DNA of 33,131 nucleotides from CS4-C045 sp964347545. GTDB lineage: Bacteria > Planctomycetota > Planctomycetia > Pirellulales > UBA7805. The position numbers and the translations under genes were made by a program. The DNA lies in contig CAYFZZ010000142.1 in NCBI GenBank assembly GCA_964347545.1, forward strand, positions 1-33,131. Direction: 5' to 3'. The first letter of the stretch is position 1. Each line of letters begins with the position of its first letter. Shown piece by piece: positions 7,818-16,600 of this stretch. A model generated the notes under the pieces. The model searched no databases and was not told where the DNA came from. It saw only the letters and a list, made by a program, of their open reading frames with translations.

Positions 7818-8312
7818 CTAGAATTCCTCGCCCAGCAGCCGAATCACGCCCTCGTCGCCCTCTTTCCCGTTGACCATCTTTTGCACGTCCCGCACGTGCT
7901 GGTGACAGCTGAGGCAGGTCGACACGGACTGCATGTACATGAAGGAAGCTCCCTCCAGGTTGGCCTTTTCGGCCAGGCCGCGCAGCCGGATGATCTGGCG
8001 GCGGAATTCGGCGTGGTAATGTTTGTGTTCGGGGTCCTCGATATTTTGCCAGGCGGCCACATCCGTGATCCGCACCAGTTCGTCAGCGCTTTTGCGAATT
8101 TGAGCGAAATCCTTGGTCAGCAGTCCTTCGAACACGGCTTGCGAACTGGCCAGCTTGGCCCGCATCAAAGGCCGCAGGTCTTCGCGGTCGAACAGGGGGC
8201 GGGGTTTGCCAGCGGCCTCCTGCCCCATCGCTCGCCATGCCAGGGCCCCGCCGCCCAGGACCATCAGCAGGGCCACCACCCACATCTGCAGGGGGACTTG
8301 TCGAGCTTTCAT
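7818..8312 (-). CDS. Monohaem c-type cytochrome, class II-like
   Basis: A 164-residue protein with an N-terminal hydrophobic helix (residues 10-27, MWVVALLMVLGGGALAWRA) that exports or anchors it, then an all-helical domain with a single haem-binding motif CLSCH at 133-137, close to the C-terminus. A late CxxCH after four predicted helices is the layout of cytochrome c'-type (class II) proteins. It is paralogous to the next cytochrome upstream: shared spacing of MRxK, DFAxI, NLxGA, FMxxQ and SCxxCHxHxRD is evident. ATG 8312 has AAGGAAG as ribosome binding site. It is probably the last gene of the CBS-cytochrome-cytochrome unit and acts in the periplasm in electron transfer or ligand binding. 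Confidence 0.82.
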   Translation of the reverse strand: MKARQVPLQMWVVALLMVLGGGALAWRAMGQEAAGKPRPLFDREDLRPLMRAKLASSQAVFEGLLTKDFAQIRKSADELVRITDVAAWQNIEDPEHKHYHAEFRRQIIRLRGLAEKANLEGASFMYMQSVSTCLSCHQHVRDVQKMVNGKEGDEGVIRLLGEEF

Positions 8313-8422
8313 AGACTGACTTCCTTGTTCTGGGGGTGATCTCACGCTGAGGAGAATTTTTAATTTTGGCTCACACCGGACCTCAGGGGGCAAGTTGAGG
8401 CCGGCGTCTGCCCACCGGCCGG

Positions 8423-9079
8423 TTAGGGGTCCGGCTGCGGATCTTTTTCCCGCTTGGTCAGCGCGTCGCTGGCCACGAAGGCCCGCAGGCCGCTGTCGGT
8501 TTCGATCTCTACGTAACTGCCCGCCTGCTGGAGGATACGGACTTTGGTGCCGGCGGCCAGCGTGCCGTCGGGCGGACGCGCCTGTTGGGGGCCGCCCAGA
8601 TAGAACGTGGCTGGCTTGTGCAAGGCATGCGTCATCTCCTCTTTCGCCTCTGCCACCGGCAGTTCCTGGTCCCGCAGGTGTCGATGACAGTTCACGCAGC
8701 TGGCGGTGACTTGCATGAACGCCAGGGTGGCCCCGTCCAAATTTTTGCGACTCGCCTGGCGGCTCAACTCCCGATTCGCATGGCGGAAAAATCCGAGCTG
8801 GGTTTGGTAGTCGGTGTCTTTCCCGCGGGCCCATTTCTCCAGCTGGGTAATCGCATTCATCCGTTCGGCGTTCTCCTGGATCACGGCAAAGTCGGAGGTT
8901 GCCAGGGCGGAGAGCACGTTTTGGGCATACTTGATTTTGGTCCGCATCCAGACACTGCCGCCGGGGCGTTCCTCTTTTTCGGCCGGCGCCCCCTCCGGAG
9001 GCTCAGCCGCTTCCCCCTCGACCAGCATCAGGCAAGCGACCACACCCAGCACACTCCCTAAGCATCGCAGGTTCTTCAT
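8423..9079 (-). CDS. Monohaem c-type cytochrome with C-terminal SH3-like domain
   Basis: A 218-residue exported protein. Residues 1-25 are a signal peptide (CLGSVLGVVACLMLVEGEAA). Residues 45-140 are a helical cytochrome domain paralogous to the neighbouring cytochrome, with CVNCH at 128-132. Residues 170-208 (GTLAAGTKVRILQQAGSYVE, then DSGLRAFVASDAL) form a bacterial SH3-like barrel, a domain that often binds peptidoglycan or protein partners and is absent from the sister cytochrome. ATG 9079 is preceded by AAAGGGA. The gene starts ten bases after the stop of the CBS-domain gene, so both are very likely cotranscribed. Confidence 0.82.
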   Translation of the reverse strand: MKNLRCLGSVLGVVACLMLVEGEAAEPPEGAPAEKEERPGGSVWMRTKIKYAQNVLSALATSDFAVIQENAERMNAITQLEKWARGKDTDYQTQLGFFRHANRELSRQASRKNLDGATLAFMQVTASCVNCHRHLRDQELPVAEAKEEMTHALHKPATFYLGGPQQARPPDGTLAAGTKVRILQQAGSYVEIETDSGLRAFVASDALTKREKDPQPDP

Positions 9080-9089
9080 ATCTGTCCCT

Positions 9090-9593
9090 TTACTGATCCC
9101 AGTCCGCAAACAGTTCGACGAAGTCAAAGGCCGAAATGATTCCGAACAGCTGATACTTCTCGTTCATCACCAGGACCCGGTGGATTTTGTCGTCCCGCAT
9201 CTTGCGGGCCACTTCCTGGATTGGGGTATGAGCATCGACATACACGACGTCGGGCGACATCACCTCGCGAACTGCGACTTCGGCAAATTCTTCCAGAGCA
9301 AAAGTGGTCACCCGCACGCTTTCCCATTGTTGAGTATCAGGATTGAAATGGCGGGCCATGTCCGCGTTCGCTTCCGTCACGAACTCGGAATGCTCCTGCT
9401 CGTAATTCAGAATATCCGAAGCGGTGATCACCCCCACACACTGGCTCTTCGAGTTGACCACCGGCAGACCCGTAATGTGGTTTTGCGTCATGAGGTTCAT
9501 GGCATCTTGCAGGGTATCGCTGTCATAAACGACCACCACCTCCCGCTGCATGACGTCGCCGGCTGTCAATTCACTGATTTTTAACGCTTTCAT
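9090..9593 (-). CDS. CBS-domain pair protein
   Basis: A 167-residue protein made almost entirely of two CBS domains: roughly residues 10-65 (VMQREVVVVYDSDTLQDAMN, then GLPVVNSKSQCVGVITASDIL) and 105-160 (VMSPDVVYVDAHTPIQEVAR, then RVLVMNEKYQLFGIISAFDFV). CBS pairs bind adenine nucleotides and act as energy or redox-state sensors. No catalytic domain or membrane segment is present, so it is a cytoplasmic stand-alone sensor. ATG 9593 has a GGGGAAGGG ribosome binding site. It is the first gene of a unit whose next two genes encode exported cytochromes, which suggests a regulatory link with respiration, but this is inference. Confidence 0.85.
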   Translation of the reverse strand: MKALKISELTAGDVMQREVVVVYDSDTLQDAMNLMTQNHITGLPVVNSKSQCVGVITASDILNYEQEHSEFVTEANADMARHFNPDTQQWESVRVTTFALEEFAEVAVREVMSPDVVYVDAHTPIQEVARKMRDDKIHRVLVMNEKYQLFGIISAFDFVELFADWDQ

Positions 9594-9914
9594 CAAGCCC
9601 TTCCCCTCGTGCAATTTTTTCTCATCGCTGATCTGCATTCTTATCCAGTTTGGCACAGCTTCGCAAGAGCTTTCGGCATTCCCCGACACCACGGACGCGC
9701 CCCGACCGGCATCTTGGATCCCCCCCCAGGGGATGGTAGCATCCCTTTTCTGCTCAGCCGGGCGGACGCGGGGCGCGCGGCCAGGGGGCCGGACCGCCTC
9801 GACCCACGCCAGGCGACCCGCCGAAAGGGTGGCTGAGCCAGCAGGGTGGCAGAGGGGGCAAACGATCCCCCGGCTGCTGTGCGGCGAGCGGGGATTGTGA
9901 GAGAGATGGTGCGG
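9594..9914. other. Divergent intergenic region with foldable leader
   Basis: 321 bases between the leftward CBS gene and the rightward SenB-like gene. The left part may hold the CBS promoter (9638-9666). The right part (9718-9838) contains several overlapping inverted repeats that could fold in an RNA leading into the SenB-like gene. No credible coding sequence is seen. Confidence 0.5.
9638..9666 (-). promoter_or_regulatory. Possible promoter of the CBS-cytochrome unit
   Basis: On the minus strand TTGCGA (9661-9666) is followed after exactly 17 bases by TAAGAA (9638-9643). The -35 match is fair and the -10 match weak, but placement about 45 bases before ATG 9593 is right. Confidence 0.35.
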
Positions 9915-10865
9915 ATGCGGATCTTGATGGTAACGCCCGCCGCAGCGGGATCGCTGAGCGGAAATCGGGTGACGGCCCTGCGGTGGGCTGGCATGTTGCG
10001 CCAGCTGGGGCATCGCGTTCGCCTGGCGTCCCTTTACGAGCGCCAACCCTGCGATCTGCTGGTCGCCCTGCACGCCTGGCGCAGTGCTCGATCGGTAGCA
10101 CGATACGCAGCCCGCCAACCCGACTCGCCCTCCATCGTCGCTCTGACCGGCACCGACCTCTACCGCGACATCCACACTCGACCCGCCGCGAGCCGCTCGC
10201 TGGCACAAGCCACGCGGCTGGTCCTCCTGCAACCGGACGGCCTCCGTTTTCTTCCACGCCAGCTGCAGGGCAAGGCCCGGGTGATCTGGCAGTCTGCCCG
10301 CCGACCGCGATCGCTGCCTGCGAAGTTGAAGAGGGTGTTTGAAGTCTGTGTCAGCGGGCATTTGCGGCCGGTCAAGGACCCCTTCCGAGCGGCTCGGGCC
10401 GCCCGCCTGTTGCCTCCCTCCTCGCGGATCCGGATTGTTCACCTGGGCCGGGCGCTGAGCGTCAGCATGCAGCGCCAGGCCTGCGCGGAAATGAAGGCCA
10501 ACCCGCGTTACCGCTGGCTGGGCGAGCTCTCCCCCGGAGCGGCCCGCGGCCGAGTGGCCCGCAGCCGGTTGCTGGTCGTCAGCTCGAAGATGGAAGGGGG
10601 CGCCAACGTGATTTCCGAGGCCCTGGTCGCCGGCGTCCCCGTGCTCAGTTCCCGCATTTCCGGCTCGCTGGGAATCCTGGGCCGCGACTACCCGGGCTAT
10701 TTCGAAACGGGCGATACGTCCGCCCTGGCTGAACGCCTCCTCCGAGCCGAAAGCGACCAGCGGTTTTACCGTCAGCTGCAAGAACACGCTCGCCGCCGCG
10801 CCCGCCTGTTGACCCCCGCGCGGGAAAAGCGAGCCTGGCAACGGCTGTTGGCCGAGCTGGCCTAA
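9915..10865 (+). CDS. senB: SenB-like selenosugar synthase / GT-B glycosyltransferase
   Basis: A 316-residue GT-B protein (ATG 9915; a second in-frame ATG at 9906 adds three residues). It matches, in wording and order, the family formerly known as TIGR04348, now recognised as SenB, which joins selenium from selenophosphate to a UDP-sugar in selenoneine synthesis. Motifs: TPAAAGSLSGNRVTALRWAG (7-26), ALHAWRSARS (51-60), LTGTDLYRD (77-85), QSARR, GHLRPVKDP (148-156), NPRYRWLGE (196-204), EGGANVISEA (227-236) and GRDYPGYFETGD (256-267). No SenA- or SenC-like gene is in the window, so the symbol rests on family resemblance only; a different sugar donor or acceptor is possible. It is transcribed alone. 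Confidence 0.7.
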   Translation: MRILMVTPAAAGSLSGNRVTALRWAGMLRQLGHRVRLASLYERQPCDLLVALHAWRSARSVARYAARQPDSPSIVALTGTDLYRDIHTRPAASRSLAQATRLVLLQPDGLRFLPRQLQGKARVIWQSARRPRSLPAKLKRVFEVCVSGHLRPVKDPFRAARAARLLPPSSRIRIVHLGRALSVSMQRQACAEMKANPRYRWLGELSPGAARGRVARSRLLVVSSKMEGGANVISEALVAGVPVLSSRISGSLGILGRDYPGYFETGDTSALAERLLRAESDQRFYRQLQEHARRRARLLTPAREKRAWQRLLAELA

Positions 10866-11040
10866 AGCCCCGCGGTAGCCTGCTGGCTGGCCCGCCCCGC
10901 GCGGCATGCCGCCCGGGAAGCGACGTTGGCTTCGACGAACTGAGCCTATTGAGGCCACCGCATGAAACGCTCGCTCGCTACGAGCCATCCCCTTGCGGGG
11001 TATTTCGCCCGCCGCGGTTCCGGGAGATGGGGAGGTGAGG

Positions 11041-12078
11041 TCAAGCGGCGTGGGAGGTGGTGCGGGCGAGAATTTTTTCGCAGGCGTCCACGACATCCGC
11101 CACGGTAATGGCCTGCATGGCCCCATTCGACGCTCGCCGTCGCTGGCGATGGCCCCCCTCCTGGAACTGTTTTTGCAGAGCGATGTGTTGATCTCCGTAC
11201 GGTCCGCAATCAGCGAGCCGCGTGGGGCCGTACAGCCCGACGCAGGGAGTGCCCACGGCGGCGGCCAGGTGGAGGGGTCCGGTGTCGGCTCCGACGAAGA
11301 GCTCCGCCTGGCGGGCGAGGGTGGCCAGTTCGACCAGGGAAGTGGGCACGGCCAGCACCGCGTGATGGGGGCAGGTCGCCACAATTTCTTCTGCCGCGGA
11401 TCGTTCCTCCTCTCCTGCCCACACGATCACGCTGGTCAAACCGTGGTGGTGTCCCAGCCGCTGGGCGACGGCCGCCAGCCGGCAGGCGGGCCACAGCTTG
11501 GAGGGCCAGCCGGCGCCGACGTTCAGGAGGGCGAAACCGCGGGAGAGCCCATGCTGGCGGAGGAATCGGTTCATCGACGGCTCGGCCGCCGCGTACCGCG
11601 GCAGGTCAAACCGGACCTGTGGGTTTTCAATCCCCAGGGGACCCAGCAACTCCAGGCTGCGATCGACCACGTGCGGCTGGCTGTGGTGCACCAGTTCATT
11701 GTTCAACAATCCGCTCAACTCCCGCCCGTGCTGTCCGGCGAACCCAATCCGGCGGGGAGCGCCGGCCAGGCGGCAGACGCAAGCGCTTTTGGTCAGCGAC
11801 TGGGGATCGATGGTGACATCGAATTTTAGCTGGCGGAGGCGATGGCGGAGGTTCCAGACGATGGTGGGCGACTTCAGCCATCCAGGGGGGAGGCTGATGA
11901 TTTCGTCCAGGGCGGCGTGCCCTTCCAGGAGGGGGGTGGCGGAACGTCCCACGGCCCAGGCGATGAATGCGCCGGGAAAGTGATCGCGGAGCGCCGTCAG
12001 GACGGGCACCGTGAGCACACAGTCGCCGATGGCCGTCAGCCGAGTAATGAGAATTCGCAAACGCCGGTGGTCGGCCAT
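11041..12078 (-). CDS. Glycosyltransferase family 9 (heptosyltransferase-like)
   Basis: A 345-residue GT9 protein. The N-terminal Rossmann half opens with LRILITRLTAIGDCVLTVP (residues 7-25), the standard ADP-heptose transferase start. The C-terminal half has NVGAGWPSKLWP (186-197), the nucleotide-sugar loop, and ADTGPLHLAAAVGTPCVGLYGP (split over 264-285), the family's binding motif. Family members transfer heptose to lipopolysaccharide core on the cytoplasmic face of the inner membrane. ATG 12078 is chosen because the 23 residues before it are not conserved-looking; no strong ribosome binding site is seen. Planctomycete GT9 proteins may use sugars other than heptose. Confidence 0.88.
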   Translation of the reverse strand: MADHRRLRILITRLTAIGDCVLTVPVLTALRDHFPGAFIAWAVGRSATPLLEGHAALDEIISLPPGWLKSPTIVWNLRHRLRQLKFDVTIDPQSLTKSACVCRLAGAPRRIGFAGQHGRELSGLLNNELVHHSQPHVVDRSLELLGPLGIENPQVRFDLPRYAAAEPSMNRFLRQHGLSRGFALLNVGAGWPSKLWPACRLAAVAQRLGHHHGLTSVIVWAGEEERSAAEEIVATCPHHAVLAVPTSLVELATLARQAELFVGADTGPLHLAAAVGTPCVGLYGPTRLADCGPYGDQHIALQKQFQEGGHRQRRRASNGAMQAITVADVVDACEKILARTTSHAA

Positions 12079-12197
12079 GGGGATCACCGCAACGGTGTTC
12101 CGAGGGGGAGATCGCGGGGGGCGTATCGTAGCGGCCTCCTGCCGCAAGACGCAAGGTCAACCGCCGGGGGCGGGAAGGGCAGAACAGCGACTCCCGT

Positions 12198-12233
12198 AAA
12201 AAAATATCCGCCGCGGGGGTCTAGCCGCGGCGG
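12198..12233 (-). terminator. Rho-independent terminator of the HTH-receiver gene
   Basis: Reading the minus strand, a perfect 9-bp stem (CCGCCGCGG with CCGCGGCGG, loop of eight) at 12208-12233 is followed by ATA and then seven T. It lies 75 bases downstream of the stop of the regulator gene. Confidence 0.85.
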
Positions 12234-12266
12234 GTTAATCGGGAGCGACGATAATGCAGCTGGCAT

Positions 12267-12292
12267 CCGAGCGGCCACCAGCGGCCGCTCGG
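12267..12292. repeat. GC-rich inverted repeat beside the terminator
   Basis: A perfect 10-bp inverted repeat (CCGAGCGGCC with GGCCGCTCGG) around a six-base loop. It lies between the regulator's stop codon and its terminator and has no T tract. It may protect the mRNA 3' end or assist termination. Confidence 0.5.
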
Positions 12293-12308
12293 CACGGTCT
12301 CATGAGGA

Positions 12309-12881
12309 TTACACGAGCTCTTTTTTGGCACCAATCAGCGTCCGCAGTCGCTCGGCCAGCAGAGCGGCGTCGAACGGCTTCTTGAACGTCTCGTTGATGC
12401 TGGAGCGATCGAAGCTGATCGAGCTGCCGTCGTCGGGCAGCAGAGCGATCAAGATCGTTTCGGTGAACTCGTTGTTACGACGCAGGTTCTGGCAGATCTG
12501 CAGCGCTTCGACGTGGCCGATGGAGAAGTCGACAATAATACAGTCCGGATGGAAGCTTTCGGACTGGATGCCGGCTTCAAAGCCGCTGGCCGCGGTGGCG
12601 ACCTTAAAGGCCTTTTCCGGCGGCAGTTCACGCTTGAGGTTCTCGATCAGGACCTGGTCTTGAGCGACGATGAGGACTTTGGCCATGGCCTCGTCTTCCA
12701 GGTCGCCCAACGGCATACCGTGTTCCTTGAGGAACTTGATCAGGTATTCACGGGGGATCCGCCGGTCCTGGGAACCAGGAATGCGGTAGCCTTTCAGCCG
12801 GCCCGAATCAAACCACTTACTGACAGTACGCGGGGCTACTTTACAGATCTTTGCGACCTGTCCAGTTGTGAAGACCTTCAT
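12309..12881 (-). CDS. HTH (MerR/excisionase-type) and receiver-domain regulator
   Basis: A 190-residue two-domain protein. Residues 1-55 are a winged helix-turn-helix of the excisionase/MerR type (FTTGQVAKICKVAPRTVSKW, then GRLKGYRIPGSQDRRIPREYL), which binds DNA. Residues 67-186 are a CheY-like receiver: Asp118 in CIIVDFS is the likely phospho-acceptor, Asp75 is an acidic-pocket residue and Lys168 is in FKKPFD. The usual switch Thr/Ser is not obvious (ILIALLPD), and only one acidic residue is seen in the first strand, so phosphorylation may be weak. The DNA-binding domain is N-terminal, the reverse of most response regulators. ATG 12881 has GGAGAG upstream. No histidine kinase is in the window. 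A terminator follows. Confidence 0.82.
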   Translation of the reverse strand: MKVFTTGQVAKICKVAPRTVSKWFDSGRLKGYRIPGSQDRRIPREYLIKFLKEHGMPLGDLEDEAMAKVLIVAQDQVLIENLKRELPPEKAFKVATAASGFEAGIQSESFHPDCIIVDFSIGHVEALQICQNLRRNNEFTETILIALLPDDGSSISFDRSSINETFKKPFDAALLAERLRTLIGAKKELV

Positions 12882-12969
12882 TGCAGGCTCTCCAATATCT
12901 CGCTTGGTTTCACTTAATTTCCGGCCAGCGACGCAAGTCGCCGACGGGAAACGGTCGCCCCGTTCGCAA

Positions 12970-13025
12970 TTGTCCGACCTGTCAGTTGTCCGTTCCTTCG
13001 CGCCGGCTGTGGGAAAACCGGACAA
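12970..13025 (-). promoter_or_regulatory. Repeated CGGACAA motifs, possible operator
   Basis: On the transcribed strand of the regulator, CGGACAA occurs twice as a direct repeat 16 bases apart (12970-12976 and 12986-12992) and once inverted at 13019-13025. They lie 89 to 144 bases before its start codon. The spacing near 1.5 helical turns and the cluster position suggest binding by a dimeric regulator, perhaps autoregulation. No direct evidence. Confidence 0.35.
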
Positions 13026-13241
13026 TCACGAGTTCTGGGTCGGGGCAAATCCTGTATTCAACTACGGTTGGCGGTCTTACAGGTCCTTCTGATCTGTGCC
13101 GCGGTTAGGTCACCGAATTGCATACCGCCATCGCGAAAATCGCTGGCAGGTCCACGACGGGCGTGTCACCAGCGGAGACTTTCGGGATGACCCTGCAACT
13201 TCGACCGGCAAGGTCAGTGGGTGGAGGGAGATCGAGCGGGC

Positions 13242-13272
13242 GGCTGCCGCGGATCATGGATCCCTGGCAGCC
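13242..13272. repeat. Two-part perfect hairpin in non-coding DNA
   Basis: GGCTGCC (13242-13248) pairs with GGCAGCC (13266-13272), and inside it GGATC (13251-13255) pairs with GATCC (13259-13263) around ATG, with a two-base internal loop. A second small hairpin, AAGGC-GTGA-GCCTT, follows at 13277-13290. Confidence 0.5.
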
Positions 13273-13657
13273 GAAAAAGGCGTGAGCCTTCAGGCTGATT
13301 GTCCCCCCTTGAAAGCAGCTCCTGGAAGCGTTTTCGGAAGCTATCGCTTCGCGAACGACTTCTAGCAGCAAGTGCTTCCGAGAGTTAGTTTCGAGATTTC
13401 AGGGGGTGTTACTTTAGAAAGTTTCACGAGTCGTATTGCCTGGCGGGATCTGAGCGCACTTGCGGGAGCTTCCTAGAGCCTCGATTCCCCGGCTGGTAGG
13501 GCCGCAAACCTTTGTACCTCTTGACCTTAAGTCGACAGGATGTGCCGCATCTGTCGGTTCTCGCAGCTCGCGATGCTACGTAATAAAAACCTGGTGTGCC
13601 AAACCGCGCACCTGCGAAAGCGTGGTAATCGGCGGGGGACCGTAACGGTCGTAGCGG

Positions 13658-16600
13658 TTAGGCGGCCTGCGTCCCGTCTTCCTGGGCTCCGCTGTCAGCC
13701 GGGCCGCGGTCCGCATCGTCATCGGCCGTCCGCAGGATCTCGCCCGTTTCCGAAACGTCTTCGAAGCGGACCGAGACCCGCTTGGAGATCCCCGATTCCT
13801 GCATGGTGACGCCGTACAGCGTGCCGGCACAGGTCATGGTTTTCTTGCTGTGCGTGACCACAATAAACTGCGTCCACTGCAGAAAATCGTGCAGCACCCC
13901 AATAAACCGCTCGATATTCGCTTCGTCCAAGGCCGCATCGACTTCATCCAGCACGCAAAACGGGCTGGGCCGGCTGCGGAAGATGGCCAGCAGCAGGGCC
14001 ACGCAGGTCATGGTTTTTTCGCCGCCGCTGAGCAACGAGATGCTGCGCGGCTCTTTGCCGGGAGGACGAGCGACGATCTCGAGACCGCTTTCCAGAATGT
14101 CCTCGTCCTCGTCGATGACGATGTCTGCCTGTCCCCCGCCGAATAGCTTGCGGAACAGCGACTGAAAGTGAACCCGCACGGTTTCCAGCGTCTCTTCGAA
14201 CAACCGCCGACTATCCTCGTTGATTTTCTCGATGATCCGCTCGAGCGAGTTTTTGGCCTGCGTCAGGTCGGCAAACTGGGTCGACAGGTCGTGAAAGCGA
14301 CTCTCCAGCTCTTCCAGCTCCTCCAGTGCCTCGAGGTTTACGTTGCCAATGTTGTTGATTTTGCGGCGAAGGTCGGCAATTTCCTCTTCGATCACCTCCC
14401 GTTCGTGCTGTTCTTCCTCCGTCGGCTCGTGCTGTAAGGCCGCCAGATCAATCTGGTAATCCTCCAGCATCCGGGCGGCCAGCGAATCCCGCTCTAGCTG
14501 TAACTTGCCGGCGGCCAGCTCCTGCTGTTGCAAATCCTGCTCAAGTTTCCGCAGCGTGGCGCGGACCTTTTGCAGGTCGACCACCGCCTGACCTCGCTGC
14601 TGGCGCAGCTGCTCGCCCACCCCCATTCTGGAGGCCAGGTCGCTGGCCAGGGTCTCTTTCGCGAGATACAGCGTTGCCAGCTCGCTCTCCTGCTGCAAAA
14701 TCTGCCGGTCGGCGTCCGCCACCCGCTGGACCGCTTCGCTCAGCAAACCGCGACTTTCCGCCACGGCCTGTTGCCGCTCCTGCTGGTCATGCTGGAACTG
14801 GCGCAACCGCGCCGCCAGACTCTCCAACTGCTGCTCGCTTTTTGCCAGTTCGACCTTGGCGGTTGTCAGTTCCGCCGCCCATTGCTGTCGTTCTGCTTCG
14901 ATCTGATCCAGTCGCTGCTGGTGCTCGTGGATCGTTTCCTCCATTTTTGCCAGGGACTGTTCGATGTCGGTCCGCCGGTCGCGCAGCAGAGCCAGATCGG
15001 TGGTGGCGGCGTCGCGATCGGACCGCGCCTGGCTGAGCTGGTTGTCCAGGTTGGTTTTTTTGTCATCCAGTTGAGCCTGGCGTTCCTCGACCGCCGACAG
15101 CTGGCGTTGGATTCCCGCCGCGCTTTTCAGCAGGTCTTCCCGCCGGTCGGAGAGGGTGGCCACCTGGGCATGAGCGTCGGCCACCCCATCGCTCAGCCGC
15201 TCGACCCTCCCTGTCTGCTCTTCAATCCGCCCCGTCAGTTCGGCAATTTCCCGCGTCAGTTCGCGCAATTCACTGCGGCGGGAAATCAGGCCGGTGGCAG
15301 AACTGGTGGGTCCGACGCACACGGTCCCGTCGGCCGCCAGCGCCTCCCCGGTACGGGTCACGAAATTCTGCCCCGGAGCGACTTGGGACAGGTTCAGGGC
15401 GTCTGTGAGGCTGTTGACGATCCAGGTATCTCCCAGCAAGCGTTCGGCCAGCTGGGCGTACCGCGGTTCTGCCTCCACGAACCGGTCCGCCCGCCCGATC
15501 ACGCCAGGTCTGCCTGCCAGATCGACGCGCGGACCCCGCGTTCGGGCAGCGACCGATATCTGGGTTGGCACGAACCCCACGCGGCCGGCAAAGCGATGTT
15601 GTTGATCCAACAGCAGCTCGCGCAACACCCGGCTCGGTTCCGCCACCAGATAGCCGGCACGATCTCCCAAGGCGGTTTCGATGAGGGGTGCCATGTCCAC
15701 GCGGACTTTGAGGATATCGGCCACCAGGCCACGGACGTCCCGGAAGGGTCCCGTGGGCGACTCCTGTTTGGCGGCCAGCACTTCCCTCACCCCGGCGGTG
15801 ACTCCTTCCTGCTGGCGTTCCAGTTCCTGCAGGACGAGTGCCCTTTCGCTGGCGCCGGAAAAGGCCTCCCGTTGCCGGGCCAGTTCCGCCTGGCTGTCAC
15901 CCAGCTCGGCCTGCAACCGGCTCAACTCCTCCCGCGCCGTCCGCAAATCCCGCTCGCAACGTTCCCGCTCTTGGCCGACCCCCTCTTCCCGGATCCGCAG
16001 CTGGTCCAGTTCGCCGGCGGTGTCATCCCACATTTCCACCAGGCTGGCCAGCTGGTCGGCGCACCGCCGCAGGATCGCTCCGGCGGCGTGAATCTTGGTC
16101 TCCAGGGAGGTAATTTCATTCCCCAGCTCGCTGCCTTGGCGGACCAGATCCAGTTCAGCCTGGCGTTGCTCGCGCTGCTGGCCGTAACGCCGGTCGTGTT
16201 CCTGACGCAGCTCGGCCAGCGCCGTTTCGATTCGCGCCACTTTGTCGCAAATCTCCTGATAACGCTGCTGGGCAGCCGCCACGTCTTCGTTGGTGGTTTC
16301 CAGCTGCGAGCCCAGATCGCGCGAGCGGGTCGAGAGGCCGGCCAGTTGGGCGCGATGCCGTTCCACGTCGCGTTGCAAATCTTCCCGCCGGCCGCTTTGA
16401 TGTTCGATCGCGGCCTCGCAGGCCACCATCCGTTCACGATTTTCGGCCCGCGCCGCCTCGCAGCGGCGAACTTCGCTGGCCTGCTGCTCCATCTGCCGCT
16501 CGCCCGCCACCAGCTGCTGGTCCAGATCCTCGGCTTCCTCCGTCCGCGCCGCGACCTGGCCTTGCAGCAGTTCCATCTGCTGCTGGCAGGCCGCCAACTG

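Larger units (their letters stand above)
12882..13657. other. Long non-coding region between the regulator and smc
   Basis: 776 bases with no convincing gene; two overlapping open frames of about 88 codons on opposite strands near 13100-13370 show no protein character. The part near the regulator holds three copies of TTGTCCG/CGGACAA (12970, 12986 and, inverted, 13019). The middle (13241-13380) holds several adjacent hairpins. The part from 13380 to 13650 is richer in A+T; I see nothing definite in it. It would contain the 5' leader and promoter of the regulator. Confidence 0.6.

Noticed and set aside
13096..13371. Two opposed frames of about 88 codons in the gap before smc
   Set aside because: They overlap almost fully, have no ribosome binding site or recognisable motif, and cross strong hairpins.
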